The notes beneath the pieces are model-generated. The model ran no database searches and had not been told where the DNA came from. It worked only from the letters and a program-made list of their open reading frames with translations. Positions 16,709-25,651 of a DNA stretch of 64,000 bases are shown here, piece by piece (position 1 is the stretch's first letter; the number at the start of each line of letters is the position of its first letter). The position numbers and the translations under genes are program-made. Source of the DNA: CAYWKL01 sp964459095 (GTDB taxonomy: Bacteria; Patescibacteriota; Microgenomatia; Daviesbacterales; UBA10151). Where the stretch lies: assembly GCA_964459095.1 (NCBI GenBank), contig CAYWKL010000001.1:1-64000 (forward strand), given 5' to 3'.

Positions 16709-17539
16709 GTGGAACGGATTAATTCAGTTGAAGCAAGAATTTTTTTTTTAGAAATTGCACCACAGGCGGGTAATATTTTAAATAGATGGTTTAGATCGGG
16801 TGATCTTAAGGTTTCTTATAAAGCCCCATCGGATATAGTAACTAGTGCTGATTTAGAATCTCAAGAATTTATTGCAACCCAAATTAGAAAAAAATTTCCT
16901 AGTGCAGTTATTTTAGGAGAAGAAGATAGAATTGATAATTTTGACGACTTCAAAGACTTGGAAAATCTTGTGGTAATAGACCCTTTGGATGGAACAGCTA
17001 ATTTTTCAAGAGGCAGTGAAAACTTCGGAGTTTCTATTGCTTTAGTTCATGAGGGTTTAGTTTCGGCGTGTGTTGTTTACATCCCAAGAAGAGAGTTAAG
17101 TTTTTGGGCAGATGATAATACTAAGGGAGCTTATCTAATTGATAAAAAAGGCAAACAAGGAGGAATTTTTGTTTCCAATGTATCTAGAATTGAGGAGGCT
17201 TCAGTTGCTTTTGACTGGCCCCCAAGACCCAATACAGGAAGAGATAGAACTTATATATATCTGGGCACTGTAATTAAGGAACCTATCAGACAAATACTTT
17301 CCCTTGGCAGTGCTGTTTCTGATCTTTGCAAAGTAGCTTGTGGGGAGTTGGATGCATATATTAATTGTGGATTATCACCTTGGGATGTAACTCCCTCTTT
17401 CATTGTTGTCAGCGCTGGAGGAAGGAGAAGCACTCCTAGAGGAAAATCACATAACATCTTTGAAAAAGATATCCTTGCATCAAATGGAAAAATTCATGAT
17501 CTTTTAATTCAAAAATTTCTTACGTTAAATGAAAAGTAA
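16709..17539 (+). CDS. inositol monophosphatase-family phosphatase
   Basis: This 276-residue enzyme has the metal-binding residues of the family: E71 in ILGEED, D91 and D94 in DPLDGTANF, and D226 in SPWDVTPSF followed by an AGG turn. Such Mg-dependent enzymes hydrolyse inositol phosphate, 3'(2'),5'-bisphosphonucleotides, histidinol phosphate or related sugar phosphates; the motifs do not choose among them. In this locus, removal of a phosphate from an inositol or sugar intermediate for a surface lipid is plausible. The GTG start is set by a TATAAT box 7 bases upstream. It overlaps the following methyltransferase by 11 bases. Confidence 0.88.
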   Translation: MERINSVEARIFFLEIAPQAGNILNRWFRSGDLKVSYKAPSDIVTSADLESQEFIATQIRKKFPSAVILGEEDRIDNFDDFKDLENLVVIDPLDGTANFSRGSENFGVSIALVHEGLVSACVVYIPRRELSFWADDNTKGAYLIDKKGKQGGIFVSNVSRIEEASVAFDWPPRPNTGRDRTYIYLGTVIKEPIRQILSLGSAVSDLCKVACGELDAYINCGLSPWDVTPSFIVVSAGGRRSTPRGKSHNIFEKDILASNGKIHDLLIQKFLTLNEK

Positions 17540-18419
17540 ATCTCTAGATCAGCTTTTGTGGAAAAAAATTAAAATTCCATCAAGTAAAAAATATCTTAAT
17601 CATTTAGACAAATACAACCAATATACAGATAGTCCTGGATGGAATGAATGGTATGCAAAGGTTGCACCTTTAAAAGGGATAAGAGTTGTAAAAACTCTTC
17701 TTCAATTTAAAAATACTGATGCAAAAGTCCTAGACTTAGGATGTGGCATAGGCTTAACTCTTGGGGTCGTCTCGCAAGTTTTTCCTAAATCAATAGGGTG
17801 TGAAATTGAGGAGGGAATAGCTAAAGCTTCAAGGGAGTTTTCCAAAAAAAATTTCAATAAAAATATTAAGGTGCAAATATATAATGGGATTAAACTTCCT
17901 TTTCCTAACAATAGTTTTGATATAGTCACATCAATTGAGGTAATCGAACACACAAATAAACCTGAAGTAATGCTTAAAGAGATCAAAAGAGTACTTAAAC
18001 CAGAGGGAATTTTACATATAACAACAGCAAATAAATGGTGGCCAATTGAACCCCATTTCAAGCTACCTTTTCTATCCTACTTACCTCCTAAACTTTCGGA
18101 TCTTTATGTAAAACTTGCTGGAAAAGGTCAAAGTTACCAAAATATACATCTCCCAAGTTACGGGGAATTTCATAAACAAGTAAGTAAACATTTCTTGGTT
18201 AAAGATTTAACCCTTGATGTCATAAGAAATTATGAATTTTACGGCTTAGATGAGGAACGAGGAGAAAGAATAAAATATTTAGCCTTTCTTCTAAATGTAA
18301 TGGAGAATTTTAGGGGCAACAAATTCTTAGGTCACTATTCAAAGTATTTTGAAGATTTGCTAGTAAAATTTTCGCTGGGCTGGCTTTTTATTGGGTTTCC
18401 TAGAAAAACTAAAGTTTAA
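17529..18419 (+). CDS. class I SAM-dependent methyltransferase
   Basis: This 296-residue protein has a central Methyltransf_11-type domain: motif I VLDLGCGIG near residue 65, an acidic strand-2 end at GCEIEEG, and SIEVIEHT as the motif IV region. The C-terminal third (SFL-YLPPKLSDLYVK and QNIHLPSYGEF) resembles glycan O-methyltransferases. It overlaps the upstream phosphatase by 11 bases and the convergent GT2 gene by 11 bases. The substrate is unknown. Confidence 0.84.
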   Translation: MKSKSLDQLLWKKIKIPSSKKYLNHLDKYNQYTDSPGWNEWYAKVAPLKGIRVVKTLLQFKNTDAKVLDLGCGIGLTLGVVSQVFPKSIGCEIEEGIAKASREFSKKNFNKNIKVQIYNGIKLPFPNNSFDIVTSIEVIEHTNKPEVMLKEIKRVLKPEGILHITTANKWWPIEPHFKLPFLSYLPPKLSDLYVKLAGKGQSYQNIHLPSYGEFHKQVSKHFLVKDLTLDVIRNYEFYGLDEERGERIKYLAFLLNVMENFRGNKFLGHYSKYFEDLLVKFSLGWLFIGFPRKTKV

Positions 18420-19146
18420 TAAATGCCGATTTATTAGCAAACTTCATTTTAAACCATAAAGACAAAGCATTGAGAAGAGTCATGATTACTACCTTAAGTT
18501 TTGCATTCTTAACTTTTCCTCCAATTCTAGGATGATAATACGATGGGGCTTCGGCCACTTTATACCCTAATTTATTAAACTTTACTAGTATTTCAGTAAG
18601 GATAAATATTCCCTGAGGATTGTCAATTTTAATTCCCTGTACCTTTTTAGTATTCCATATATTTACCCATCCTATATCCATATATTTTATATTAAATAAC
18701 AAAGTCAGAACTAGAAGGTATCCATATGAAAGTACTAATCTATAAGTTGAGTAGTCTGGTCTTCCCCCTCTATAACCTAAAACTAAATCATAATCTTTTA
18801 TCAATTCAAAACAGTGTCTCATGTCCCCAATAAGAAATTGCCCATCCGCAGGCATGTAAGCGACATATTTTTTGTCTGCCTTTTCAATACCTGTTAACAT
18901 AGCTTTTGAGTATCCACCGTTTGGTTGATGAACAACCCTTACTTTTCTAAATCTTTTTGAAAGTTTGTCTGCAATTTTTCCTGTACTGTCTGTTGAGCCA
19001 TCATCAACAATTAAAACCTCGTAGTCTTTAAAATATTTAGGTAAGGTCGATAAAGCATCTCTTACTACCCACTGTATATTTTCTTCCTCATTATATGCAG
19101 GAATCGAAATAGTTATACTCGGATATTTTTTTAAATCTTTGATCAT
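18409..19146 (-). CDS. GT2 glycosyltransferase, DPM1-like, with PADGQF motif
   Basis: This 245-residue GT-A enzyme has SIPAYNEEENI, VDDGSTDSTG (D48-D49) and MPADGQF, in which D101-G-Q takes the place of the DxD. The same PADGQF motif occurs in the GT2 half of the fusion at 26784-27905, so the two are likely relatives. A hydrophobic stretch near residues 133-153 may bring it to the membrane. It is a single-gene minus-strand unit with a clear promoter overlapping the divergent promoter of the methyltransferase at 19221. A polyprenyl-phosphate acceptor is plausible. Confidence 0.86.
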   Translation of the reverse strand: MIKDLKKYPSITISIPAYNEEENIQWVVRDALSTLPKYFKDYEVLIVDDGSTDSTGKIADKLSKRFRKVRVVHQPNGGYSKAMLTGIEKADKKYVAYMPADGQFLIGDMRHCFELIKDYDLVLGYRGGRPDYSTYRLVLSYGYLLVLTLLFNIKYMDIGWVNIWNTKKVQGIKIDNPQGIFILTEILVKFNKLGYKVAEAPSYYHPRIGGKVKNAKLKVVIMTLLNALSLWFKMKFANKSAFIKL

Positions 19147-19158
19147 TTAGATAGTGAA

Positions 19159-19187
19159 AAGATACAATTCATCAAAGATCTTTTCAA
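19159..19187 (-). promoter_or_regulatory. promoter for the GT2 gene at 19146
   Basis: TTGAAA (19187-19182, minus) and TATCTT (19164-19159) are separated by 17 bases, and the -10 ends 12 bases before the ATG. Its -35 overlaps the -35 of the divergent promoter. Confidence 0.45.
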
Positions 19188-19209
19188 GTAAGAAATTGAT
19201 TGATAAAAT
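19181..19209 (+). promoter_or_regulatory. promoter for the methyltransferase at 19221
   Basis: TTTTCA (19181-19186) and TAAAAT (19204-19209) are 17 bases apart, ending 11 bases before the ATG at 19221. This favours that ATG over an in-frame TTG at 19200. Confidence 0.4.
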
Positions 19210-19220
19210 CTGTTAAATTT

Positions 19221-19868
19221 ATGAAGAAAAATATATTAATTCATAAAACAATAGCTCTTTATTCTAATTTAGGTTGGAAAAGTATATTTGCAAAAATTCG
19301 TATTTGGGATGCTCCTTTTCTGGAAGTAGAAAAACTTATTCCTAAATCAGGGAATATTTTGGATTTAGGTTGCGGTGAAGGACTGTTTTCAAATTTTTTA
19401 GCATTATCTTCCCCGAAAAGAAGAATTTTTGGGATTGATATTGATAAAAATAGAATTAAACAGACAGATCGAGGCTTAAAAAATACTAAGTTTATTCTTG
19501 GTGATGTAACTAAAAAGGACTTACCTAACGCTAACACAATAGTAATGTTTCATCTTCTTCACCATCTTAACTCATTTAAAGATCAGGAAAAAATTTTAGC
19601 CGAGGCATATAAAAAAATTAAGAAAAGATCAAAATTAATAATCGTTGAAGTAGAACCTAAAATTTCAATGAAGTTTTTTTTAGCTTGGTTTACTGACCAT
19701 TTTTTAGTCCCTTGGCTTTTTGAAAAAAAATTTTATTCTCCAGTTTTTTTCAGAAATTCTACTAGTTGGAAAGAATTGCTAAAAAGAGTAGGCTTCTTTA
19801 GTAAAGTAATTCCTGCTGAAAAAAATAAACCATTTTCTCATGTAATTATAGTTGCAAGTAAATTATGA
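19221..19868 (+). CDS. class I SAM-dependent methyltransferase
   Basis: This 215-residue protein is read from the ATG at 19221; the frame is open to a TTG at 19200, but a promoter -10 box at 19204-19209 argues against that start. Motif I is LDLGCGEGLF, strand 2 ends GIDIDKN, and the motif IV region is FHLLHHLNS. The C-terminal part (WFTDHFLVPWLF, then RVGFFSKVI) is typical of small lipid- or glycan-modifying methyltransferases. Its stop overlaps the next gene by ATGA (19865-19868). Confidence 0.82.
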   Translation: MKKNILIHKTIALYSNLGWKSIFAKIRIWDAPFLEVEKLIPKSGNILDLGCGEGLFSNFLALSSPKRRIFGIDIDKNRIKQTDRGLKNTKFILGDVTKKDLPNANTIVMFHLLHHLNSFKDQEKILAEAYKKIKKRSKLIIVEVEPKISMKFFLAWFTDHFLVPWLFEKKFYSPVFFRNSTSWKELLKRVGFFSKVIPAEKNKPFSHVIIVASKL

Positions 19869-22084
19869 AATTTTTTAGATTTATAAAGTCAAATTTTTTG
19901 ATAATCTTAATACTTGCTGTTGCAACATATTTTCGATTTGGAGGGATTTATCCGAGTTACCCACCTCAGCACCCAGACGAAGCTGCTTATGGATCAGCTT
20001 ATTCCATGATGATGAACGCCAATTTAGATCCGTTGCGCTACGACTATCCCTCTGGTGTTGCTATTATTCAAATGATTCTTTTTAAATTATTTTTTATTCC
20101 CCTTTATTGGTTAAAGTTTTATATTACCCACATTCATCAAATTGCTGATGGTTTTATTAAGATTCCCTTAACACAAGTCGAATACGATAGATTTTTTAGG
20201 TTTGAAGTTCTGGGCGCTCAAGACATGAATGTACTAATTTGGGGAAGAGTTATAACCGGCGCGTTTGGTGTTGGAGTCGTTTTTTTAACGTACCTTTTAT
20301 CTAAAAAACTTTTTGGCTTTTGGGCAGCTATTGCCTCATCCTTTTTTGTTGCTGTAAATTTTAGACAGGTTTTAAATAGTCACATTGGTCTTCCTGACAT
20401 TTATAATGCTTTTTTTCTATTGCTTGCAATTTTAATGTCAGTAAATATTTCAAGCAAGCAAAGTTGGAAGAATTATTTTTTTGCAGGATTAGCAAACGCA
20501 TTTTTTTTCTCTATCAAATTTCAGGTATTCAGTATTCCTCCCCTAATCTTGATCCAGTTAAGACAAAGTTGGAATAGAAATAAGAATCTAAAAAATCTTT
20601 TGAGAGATTTTTTTTCAAAAAAAATCCTCCTTACTTTGCTGATCATCCCGTTGGTTACAATTCTAGTCAATCCATACCATCTTGTGAATTTAAACAAATT
20701 TATCGAGATTCAAAAATTTGTTGCTCTTAAATATGGAATGGGTGTCAGTTCGTTTAACCTTTATGCTATTTGGTATCTTTACAACTATCAAATTGGAGAG
20801 ATAATTTTTGTTCTAGTATTAATTGGATTTTTGCTGGCTGTAGCTAAAAAACCATTTAATAGTTTGCTTCTTTTATCTTCAATAATCCCCTTTTTATTTA
20901 TTTTTCTTTATTACAGCCGGGGGGGTTTTTATACAAGAAACTTTGTGACAATAACACCCTTACTTTTAATTTTTGCAGGATTTATTTTCCAGTTTATTTA
21001 CGATTCCTTTGCAAAATCAAAGCTTAAGAATCTATCAATTGTAATTATCTTAGTTCTCATTTTTCTGTGCAGTTTTTCAAATTTGCAAATTTCCAAAGTT
21101 ATTGTAAGTGAATACTCCAGACCCTGGAACATAGAAGTTTTAGCTGAATGGATTAGAATTCATCTTCCAAAGGGATCTAAAGTAGCAGCTCATTCCAACG
21201 TCCCCCTCCCTATTGAAGAGGTTCAAAGATCCATGTTTGATCCAGAGTTCTCTGCCTCAATTGACGAAATAAATGAGGAAGCAAACCCTGATTATGCTGT
21301 AGCAAATTTTGCCTGGGCAACAAGAGGATTTTACTGGTGGATGAACAGTTTACCTGAGGATTTTTTAAGATTTAATTTCCAAAAACCTATTGGTGTGCTT
21401 GAGTTTTCTTATCCAGCAATTGCTTTGCGGGAAATTGAACCATACTCTATATTTCCTGTTTTTAATACCTGGACTGCTCCGGATACAGACTTTATCGTAA
21501 TTAAGGTTCCTAAGTTTAGGGTTTTAGATAAACAGGAGATTACAAAGTATGATTTCAGATCAAATACAAATAATTGGACTACGGAAGGATTATACTGGGA
21601 AGAAAATACTATTCTCTCATCTGAAGACGAAGGTCTAATAGTGGATAAACAATCGTCTAGACTGCCTAGTCCCAGATGGCAATCATCACCTGTAGATATT
21701 GATGGATGGAGGGGCTTTGAAATAGAATTCACAACAATAACAGAAACGGACTCAGAAAAAATTAAAGGCGGATTTGTTTATGTAAATTTCTATAAAAGCC
21801 AAGAAGATGCGAAGCAGTCTAAAAACAGGATAGGGGTAAGAGTGAGTTCCAGGACTAACGTGCCAAATATTTGGCTTAATAAATCATTGATTGGGACAGT
21901 GCCAAAAGATGCTAGATATATGACTATTGCTTTTTATGCATATGAAACATCAACTTCTAAAAGCATTTTACAGACATTAACTTTATATAAAGCGGATGTT
22001 GAGGTAGATTTGGGAGGAGTTAAAGTTACACCAATTCATATCGATCAAAATAATTTATTCCCCAACAGCCATGGGAACTTATAA
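19865..22084 (+). CDS. ArnT/PMT-like GT-C glycosyltransferase with C-terminal beta-sandwich-like domain
   Basis: This 739-residue protein has about eleven membrane segments in residues 10-420. The catalytic acidic pair follows the first helix in QHPDEAAYGS (D38-E39), and a second luminal-type motif HIGLPDIYN appears near residue 176. Residues about 420-540 form a soluble region, and 560-720 look like a beta-sandwich with a WQSSPVDIDGWRGFEIEF strand pattern and a late YMTIAFYAYE strand, resembling carbohydrate-binding jelly rolls. The protein is longer than usual PMT_2 proteins because of this tail. It likely transfers a sugar outside the membrane from a polyprenyl-phosphate donor. Confidence 0.83.
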   Translation: MKFFRFIKSNFLIILILAVATYFRFGGIYPSYPPQHPDEAAYGSAYSMMMNANLDPLRYDYPSGVAIIQMILFKLFFIPLYWLKFYITHIHQIADGFIKIPLTQVEYDRFFRFEVLGAQDMNVLIWGRVITGAFGVGVVFLTYLLSKKLFGFWAAIASSFFVAVNFRQVLNSHIGLPDIYNAFFLLLAILMSVNISSKQSWKNYFFAGLANAFFFSIKFQVFSIPPLILIQLRQSWNRNKNLKNLLRDFFSKKILLTLLIIPLVTILVNPYHLVNLNKFIEIQKFVALKYGMGVSSFNLYAIWYLYNYQIGEIIFVLVLIGFLLAVAKKPFNSLLLLSSIIPFLFIFLYYSRGGFYTRNFVTITPLLLIFAGFIFQFIYDSFAKSKLKNLSIVIILVLIFLCSFSNLQISKVIVSEYSRPWNIEVLAEWIRIHLPKGSKVAAHSNVPLPIEEVQRSMFDPEFSASIDEINEEANPDYAVANFAWATRGFYWWMNSLPEDFLRFNFQKPIGVLEFSYPAIALREIEPYSIFPVFNTWTAPDTDFIVIKVPKFRVLDKQEITKYDFRSNTNNWTTEGLYWEENTILSSEDEGLIVDKQSSRLPSPRWQSSPVDIDGWRGFEIEFTTITETDSEKIKGGFVYVNFYKSQEDAKQSKNRIGVRVSSRTNVPNIWLNKSLIGTVPKDARYMTIAFYAYETSTSKSILQTLTLYKADVEVDLGGVKVTPIHIDQNNLFPNSHGNL

Positions 22085-22094
22085 ATTTTTTTGA

Positions 22095-22100
22095 TAGAAT
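22095..22100 (+). promoter_or_regulatory. -10-like element for the WbpB-like operon
   Basis: TAGAAT ends 7 bases before the ATG at 22108. It is the same hexamer as at 3577-3582, but no convincing -35 is visible in the preceding coding sequence. Confidence 0.3.
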
Positions 22101-22107
22101 AATCGAT

Positions 22108-23112
22108 ATGAAAAGATTAGCTCTTATAGGCTATGGGTATTGGGGACCTAATATCTTAAGAAATTTATTTGATACTCCAAATACTGAAGTTGTTTATTTA
22201 GCTGATTTGTCAAAAGATAGACTTAATTTAGCAAAAAAAAGATACCCTTCAATTAAAACAACTGAAAATATTGATTTAATTCTGAATGATCCTTCAATTG
22301 ACGGAGTAATAATTGCAACACCTACAAAAACTCATTTTTCACTCGGACAAAAGTTTTTAAATCTAGGAAAAAATATTTTAATAGAAAAACCAATGACCCA
22401 AAATTTGGAAGAAGCAATTAACTTAGTTAGGCTTTCCAAAAAAAAGAAAAAATTGCTTATGGTAGATCACACGTTTTTATTTAACGATGCAGTTATAAAA
22501 ATCAAGGATTTAATTGATAAAGGAGAGTTAGGAAATATTTTATATATAGACTCAGTTAGGGCTAACCTTGGGCTTTTTCAAACAGATGTTAATGTAATCT
22601 ATGATCTCGCTTCACATGATTTTTCAATAATTCAATATTTTCTTGAATCTAAACCCAAATCAATAAAAGCAACAGGCGCATCCCATTACAGCAAACAGGA
22701 AGATGTTGCATACATTAGCGCAAAGTACCCAAATAATATAATGGCACATGTTCATGTAAGTTGGCTTTCTCCTTTAAAAATAAGAAGAATGATGATAATA
22801 GGAACAAAAAAAATGATAGTTTATGATGACACCGAAACTGCTGAAAAAATAAGAGTTTATGATAAAGGGATTATTATGGATTTAAATAGTGCATTAGCTG
22901 AGCAAATAAAGATTGGATACAGGTCTGGGGATGCTTGGTTACCGAAAGTAAACATAATAGAACCATTAAGTCTAATGCTTGAAGAATTTGTTAGAGGTAT
23001 AGAAAAGAAAAAGGGAGAAGTTAAAAGTTCCGGGAACTTTGCCTTAAGCGTGATGGAAACTCTTGACGGCGCTACTAAATCCGTTAGAACAGGAAGAAAG
23101 GTAAATCTATAA
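22108..23112 (+). CDS. Gfo/Idh/MocA-family oxidoreductase, WbpB-like
   Basis: This 334-residue NAD-binding protein has GYGYWG (residues 8-13), EKP with K94, and DLASHD giving D166 and H170. Its immediate neighbours are an LbH N-acetyltransferase and a DegT aminotransferase. This is the trio that in Pseudomonas (WbpB, WbpD, WbpE) oxidises C-3 of a UDP-GlcNAc-uronic acid, aminates it and acetylates the amine. The role of 3-dehydrogenase is inferred from that grouping. No UDP-GlcNAc 6-dehydrogenase (WbpA) lies in the window. The stop shares one base with the next ATG. Confidence 0.87.
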   Translation: MKRLALIGYGYWGPNILRNLFDTPNTEVVYLADLSKDRLNLAKKRYPSIKTTENIDLILNDPSIDGVIIATPTKTHFSLGQKFLNLGKNILIEKPMTQNLEEAINLVRLSKKKKKLLMVDHTFLFNDAVIKIKDLIDKGELGNILYIDSVRANLGLFQTDVNVIYDLASHDFSIIQYFLESKPKSIKATGASHYSKQEDVAYISAKYPNNIMAHVHVSWLSPLKIRRMMIIGTKKMIVYDDTETAEKIRVYDKGIIMDLNSALAEQIKIGYRSGDAWLPKVNIIEPLSLMLEEFVRGIEKKKGEVKSSGNFALSVMETLDGATKSVRTGRKVNL

Positions 23113-23582
23113 TGCCTGTTTCAAAAGATACAAAACTTGGAAAAAATGTAAAAATTTTCCATAAAGATTTAGTGAATATTTACGGATGCCAGATTGGTGA
23201 TAATAGCATTATTGGTGCTTTTGTAGAAATTAAACCCACTGCTAAAATTGGAAAAAATGTAAAAATTCAAGCAGGAGCATTTATCCCTGAAGGTGTAATT
23301 ATAGAAGACGGAGTTTTTATTGGACCCCATGTTGTTTTTACTAATGATCTTTATCCAAGGGCTATTAATGAGGATGGGACTTTAAAGAAATCAAAAGATT
23401 GGCAGATAACTCCAACTTTTGTTAAAAAGGGTGCATCAATTGGTGCTAATGCAACTATACTTTGTGGAATAACAATTGGAGAAAAAGCAATGATTGGAGT
23501 AGGAGCTGTTGTGACAAAAAGTATCCCTGATAAAGCAATTGCTATTGGAAACCCTGCAAAAATTAAAAGATATCTTAAATAA
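23112..23582 (+). CDS. left-handed beta-helix N-acetyltransferase, WbpD-like
   Basis: This 156-residue protein is built of hexapeptide repeats (IG-x-N, IG-K-N and similar) and ends in AIGNPAKIKRYLK. The segment FIGPHVVFTNDLYPRA (residues about 71-86) closely recalls WbpD/WlbB-type acetyltransferases, where a GPxxVFTN segment lies near the acetyl-CoA and UDP-amino-sugar site. It is coupled to the upstream oxidoreductase by TAATG and lies 2 bases before the aminotransferase. Predicted reaction: acetyl-CoA-dependent N-acetylation of the 3-amino sugar. Confidence 0.87.
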   Translation: MPVSKDTKLGKNVKIFHKDLVNIYGCQIGDNSIIGAFVEIKPTAKIGKNVKIQAGAFIPEGVIIEDGVFIGPHVVFTNDLYPRAINEDGTLKKSKDWQITPTFVKKGASIGANATILCGITIGEKAMIGVGAVVTKSIPDKAIAIGNPAKIKRYLK

Positions 23583-23584
23583 AT

Positions 23585-24691
23585 ATGCACATCCCCCTAG
23601 TAGACTTGAAATCTCAATACAAGGATATAGAAAGCTCAGTTAATAAAGAGGTATTAAAAGTTTTAAGAGAAGGAGATTTCATTTTAGGTAAAAGTGTAGA
23701 TAAGTTTGAAAAGAAATTTGCTGATTATATTGGGGTTAAATATTGTATTGGGGTGGCATCTGGGACTGACGCCCTACTTTTATCTCTAAAAGCTCTAGGT
23801 GTAGGCAAAGGAGATGAGGTAATTACAGTTCCAAATACTTTTATCGCTACAGTTTTTCCAATCATTCTCCTTGGGGCAAGGCCAGTTTTTGTGGACATAG
23901 ATCCTAAAACTTATCAAATTGATACAGAAAAACTAAAGGAGACAGTCACTAAAAAAACAAAGGTAATTTTACCAGTACATTTATTTGGAATTCCTGCAAA
24001 CATGAAAGAGATATTAAGTCTTGCAAGAAGTTCCAATATTTCTGTACTCGAGGATACTGCTCAAGCACATGGAAGTTCTATAGAAAGCAAAAAATGCGGA
24101 TCATTTGGTGATATTTCTGCCTTTTCATTTTATCCAGGCAAAAATTTAGGCGCAGCAGGAGATGGCGGAGCTGTTGTCACAAATAGTGCAAGGCTTGCAA
24201 ATCTAATAAAAAGTATGCGCAATATTGGGCAATCAAAAAAATATAAGCATGATATTTTTGGGTTTAATAGCCGCCTTGACTCTCTGCAGGCAGCCGTACT
24301 TTTAGTAAAACTAAAACTTCTTGACAAGTGGAATACTAAAAGAAGAAGCCTTGCAAATAAGTATAAGCAGTTACTTAAAGATTTACCAATTATTTTACCA
24401 CCGGATCTTCCTACTGGATTTTTAGAAAACTTTCATTTATATATAATCCGAACAAAAAAAAGAGAAAAATTAATGGATTATTTAAAATCAAAAAAAGTTT
24501 TTTGCGGAATACATTATCCTATTCCAGTACATCTACAAAAATCACTGAAATACTTAGGGTTTAAAAAGGGGGATTTCCCTATTACTGAAAAATATGCAAA
24601 CGAAGTGCTCTCGCTTCCAATTTTTCCACAAATGAGTGAGGAGCAGGTATTTAGAGTTTCATCACTTATTCACAAATTTTTTAAAAAATGA
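23585..24691 (+). CDS. DegT/DnrJ/EryC1/StrS sugar aminotransferase, WbpE-like
   Basis: This is a 368-residue PLP enzyme. It has the typical N-terminus IPLVDLKSQY, GTDALLLSL in the cofactor phosphate region, D157 in the EDTAQAHG segment for the pyridine nitrogen, and K186 in the SFYPGKNLGAAGDGG segment as Schiff-base lysine. The position directly after WbpB- and WbpD-like genes points to 3-amination of a UDP-3-keto-hexuronic acid, with glutamate as donor. The stop overlaps the next start (ATGA). Confidence 0.9.
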   Translation: MHIPLVDLKSQYKDIESSVNKEVLKVLREGDFILGKSVDKFEKKFADYIGVKYCIGVASGTDALLLSLKALGVGKGDEVITVPNTFIATVFPIILLGARPVFVDIDPKTYQIDTEKLKETVTKKTKVILPVHLFGIPANMKEILSLARSSNISVLEDTAQAHGSSIESKKCGSFGDISAFSFYPGKNLGAAGDGGAVVTNSARLANLIKSMRNIGQSKKYKHDIFGFNSRLDSLQAAVLLVKLKLLDKWNTKRRSLANKYKQLLKDLPIILPPDLPTGFLENFHLYIIRTKKREKLMDYLKSKKVFCGIHYPIPVHLQKSLKYLGFKKGDFPITEKYANEVLSLPIFPQMSEEQVFRVSSLIHKFFKK

Positions 24692-25647
24692 GTAGTTTAA
24701 AAATTGTAGTTACAGGTGGGGCAGGTTTAATTGGATCTTGGGTAGTTGATTATCTCCTATCAGATAAAGATCTTAAAGTAAAAGAAATTGTTGTTTTAGA
24801 CAATTTTTTTAGGGGAACAAGAGCTAATTTAAGAGAAGTTTTAAAAAATAAAAAGGTAAAGGTAGTTAAGGGTGATATCAGAGATATAAGTCTTGTAAAT
24901 AAAGTAATAAAAAACGCAGATTTTGTAATACATGAAGCAGCAATAAGAATCACTCAATGTGCTGAAAATCCAAGAGAGTGTAATGAAGTATTGGTTGACG
25001 GGACTTTTAACATTTTAGAAGCTTGTGTTAAACAAAAGGTAAAAAAACTAATTTTTAACTCTTCTGCTTCTGTTTATGGAGACCCCTCATATCTTCCAAT
25101 GGATGAGGATCACCCATACAATAATTTAACAGCCTATGGAGCTGGAAAAATTGCAAATGAACATATGGCAAAAGCTTTTAGAAAAATGTATGGATTAAAT
25201 TATATGTGTCTGCGCCCTTTTAATGTATACGGACCAAGAATGGATATTTACGGCGCATATACAGAAGTTTTAATAAGGTGGCTTGATAGAATAGATGAAG
25301 GGCTTCCGCCAGTTATTCATGGCGATGGCAAACAATCAATGGATTTTGTGTATGTTGAAGACGTTGCTAAAGCCACAATGTTAGCGTTAAAGTCCAAGAT
25401 TAATGAAGGTGTTTATAATGTAGGGACTGGAAAAGAAACTGATCTTAGAACTTTATTAAATTTGCTTTTAAAGGTAAATAAATCAAAGTTAAAACCTATT
25501 TTTGAAAAGCAAAGAACTGCAACTCATGTTTCAAGAAGAAGAGCTGATATAAAAAAAGCAAAAAAGGATTTAGGGTTTGTTGCTAAAACATCTGTTAAGG
25601 AGGGTTTAAAAAAGTTAATTGAATGGAAAAAAGAAAGCGTCTTGTAA
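24688..25647 (+). CDS. SDR-family NDP-sugar 4-epimerase-like protein
   Basis: This 319-residue extended SDR has TGGAGLIGS (residues 9-17), an SSASVYGD serine near 126, and Y150-x3-K154 in the AYGAGK segment. Overall layout and the RPFNVYGPRM and DFVYVEDVA segments match UDP-glucose 4-epimerase-like enzymes, including those acting on UDP-GlcNAc(3NAc)A-type sugars. A role in epimerising the product of the three preceding genes is an inference from gene order. Confidence 0.86.
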   Translation: MSSLKIVVTGGAGLIGSWVVDYLLSDKDLKVKEIVVLDNFFRGTRANLREVLKNKKVKVVKGDIRDISLVNKVIKNADFVIHEAAIRITQCAENPRECNEVLVDGTFNILEACVKQKVKKLIFNSSASVYGDPSYLPMDEDHPYNNLTAYGAGKIANEHMAKAFRKMYGLNYMCLRPFNVYGPRMDIYGAYTEVLIRWLDRIDEGLPPVIHGDGKQSMDFVYVEDVAKATMLALKSKINEGVYNVGTGKETDLRTLLNLLLKVNKSKLKPIFEKQRTATHVSRRRADIKKAKKDLGFVAKTSVKEGLKKLIEWKKESVL

Positions 25648-25651
25648 AACC

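Noticed and set aside
19200..19220. TTG start for the methyltransferase at 19221
   Set aside because: A plausible -10 box (TAAAAT 19204-19209) lies inside this stretch, and the next ATG fits the 7-12 base spacing seen elsewhere.
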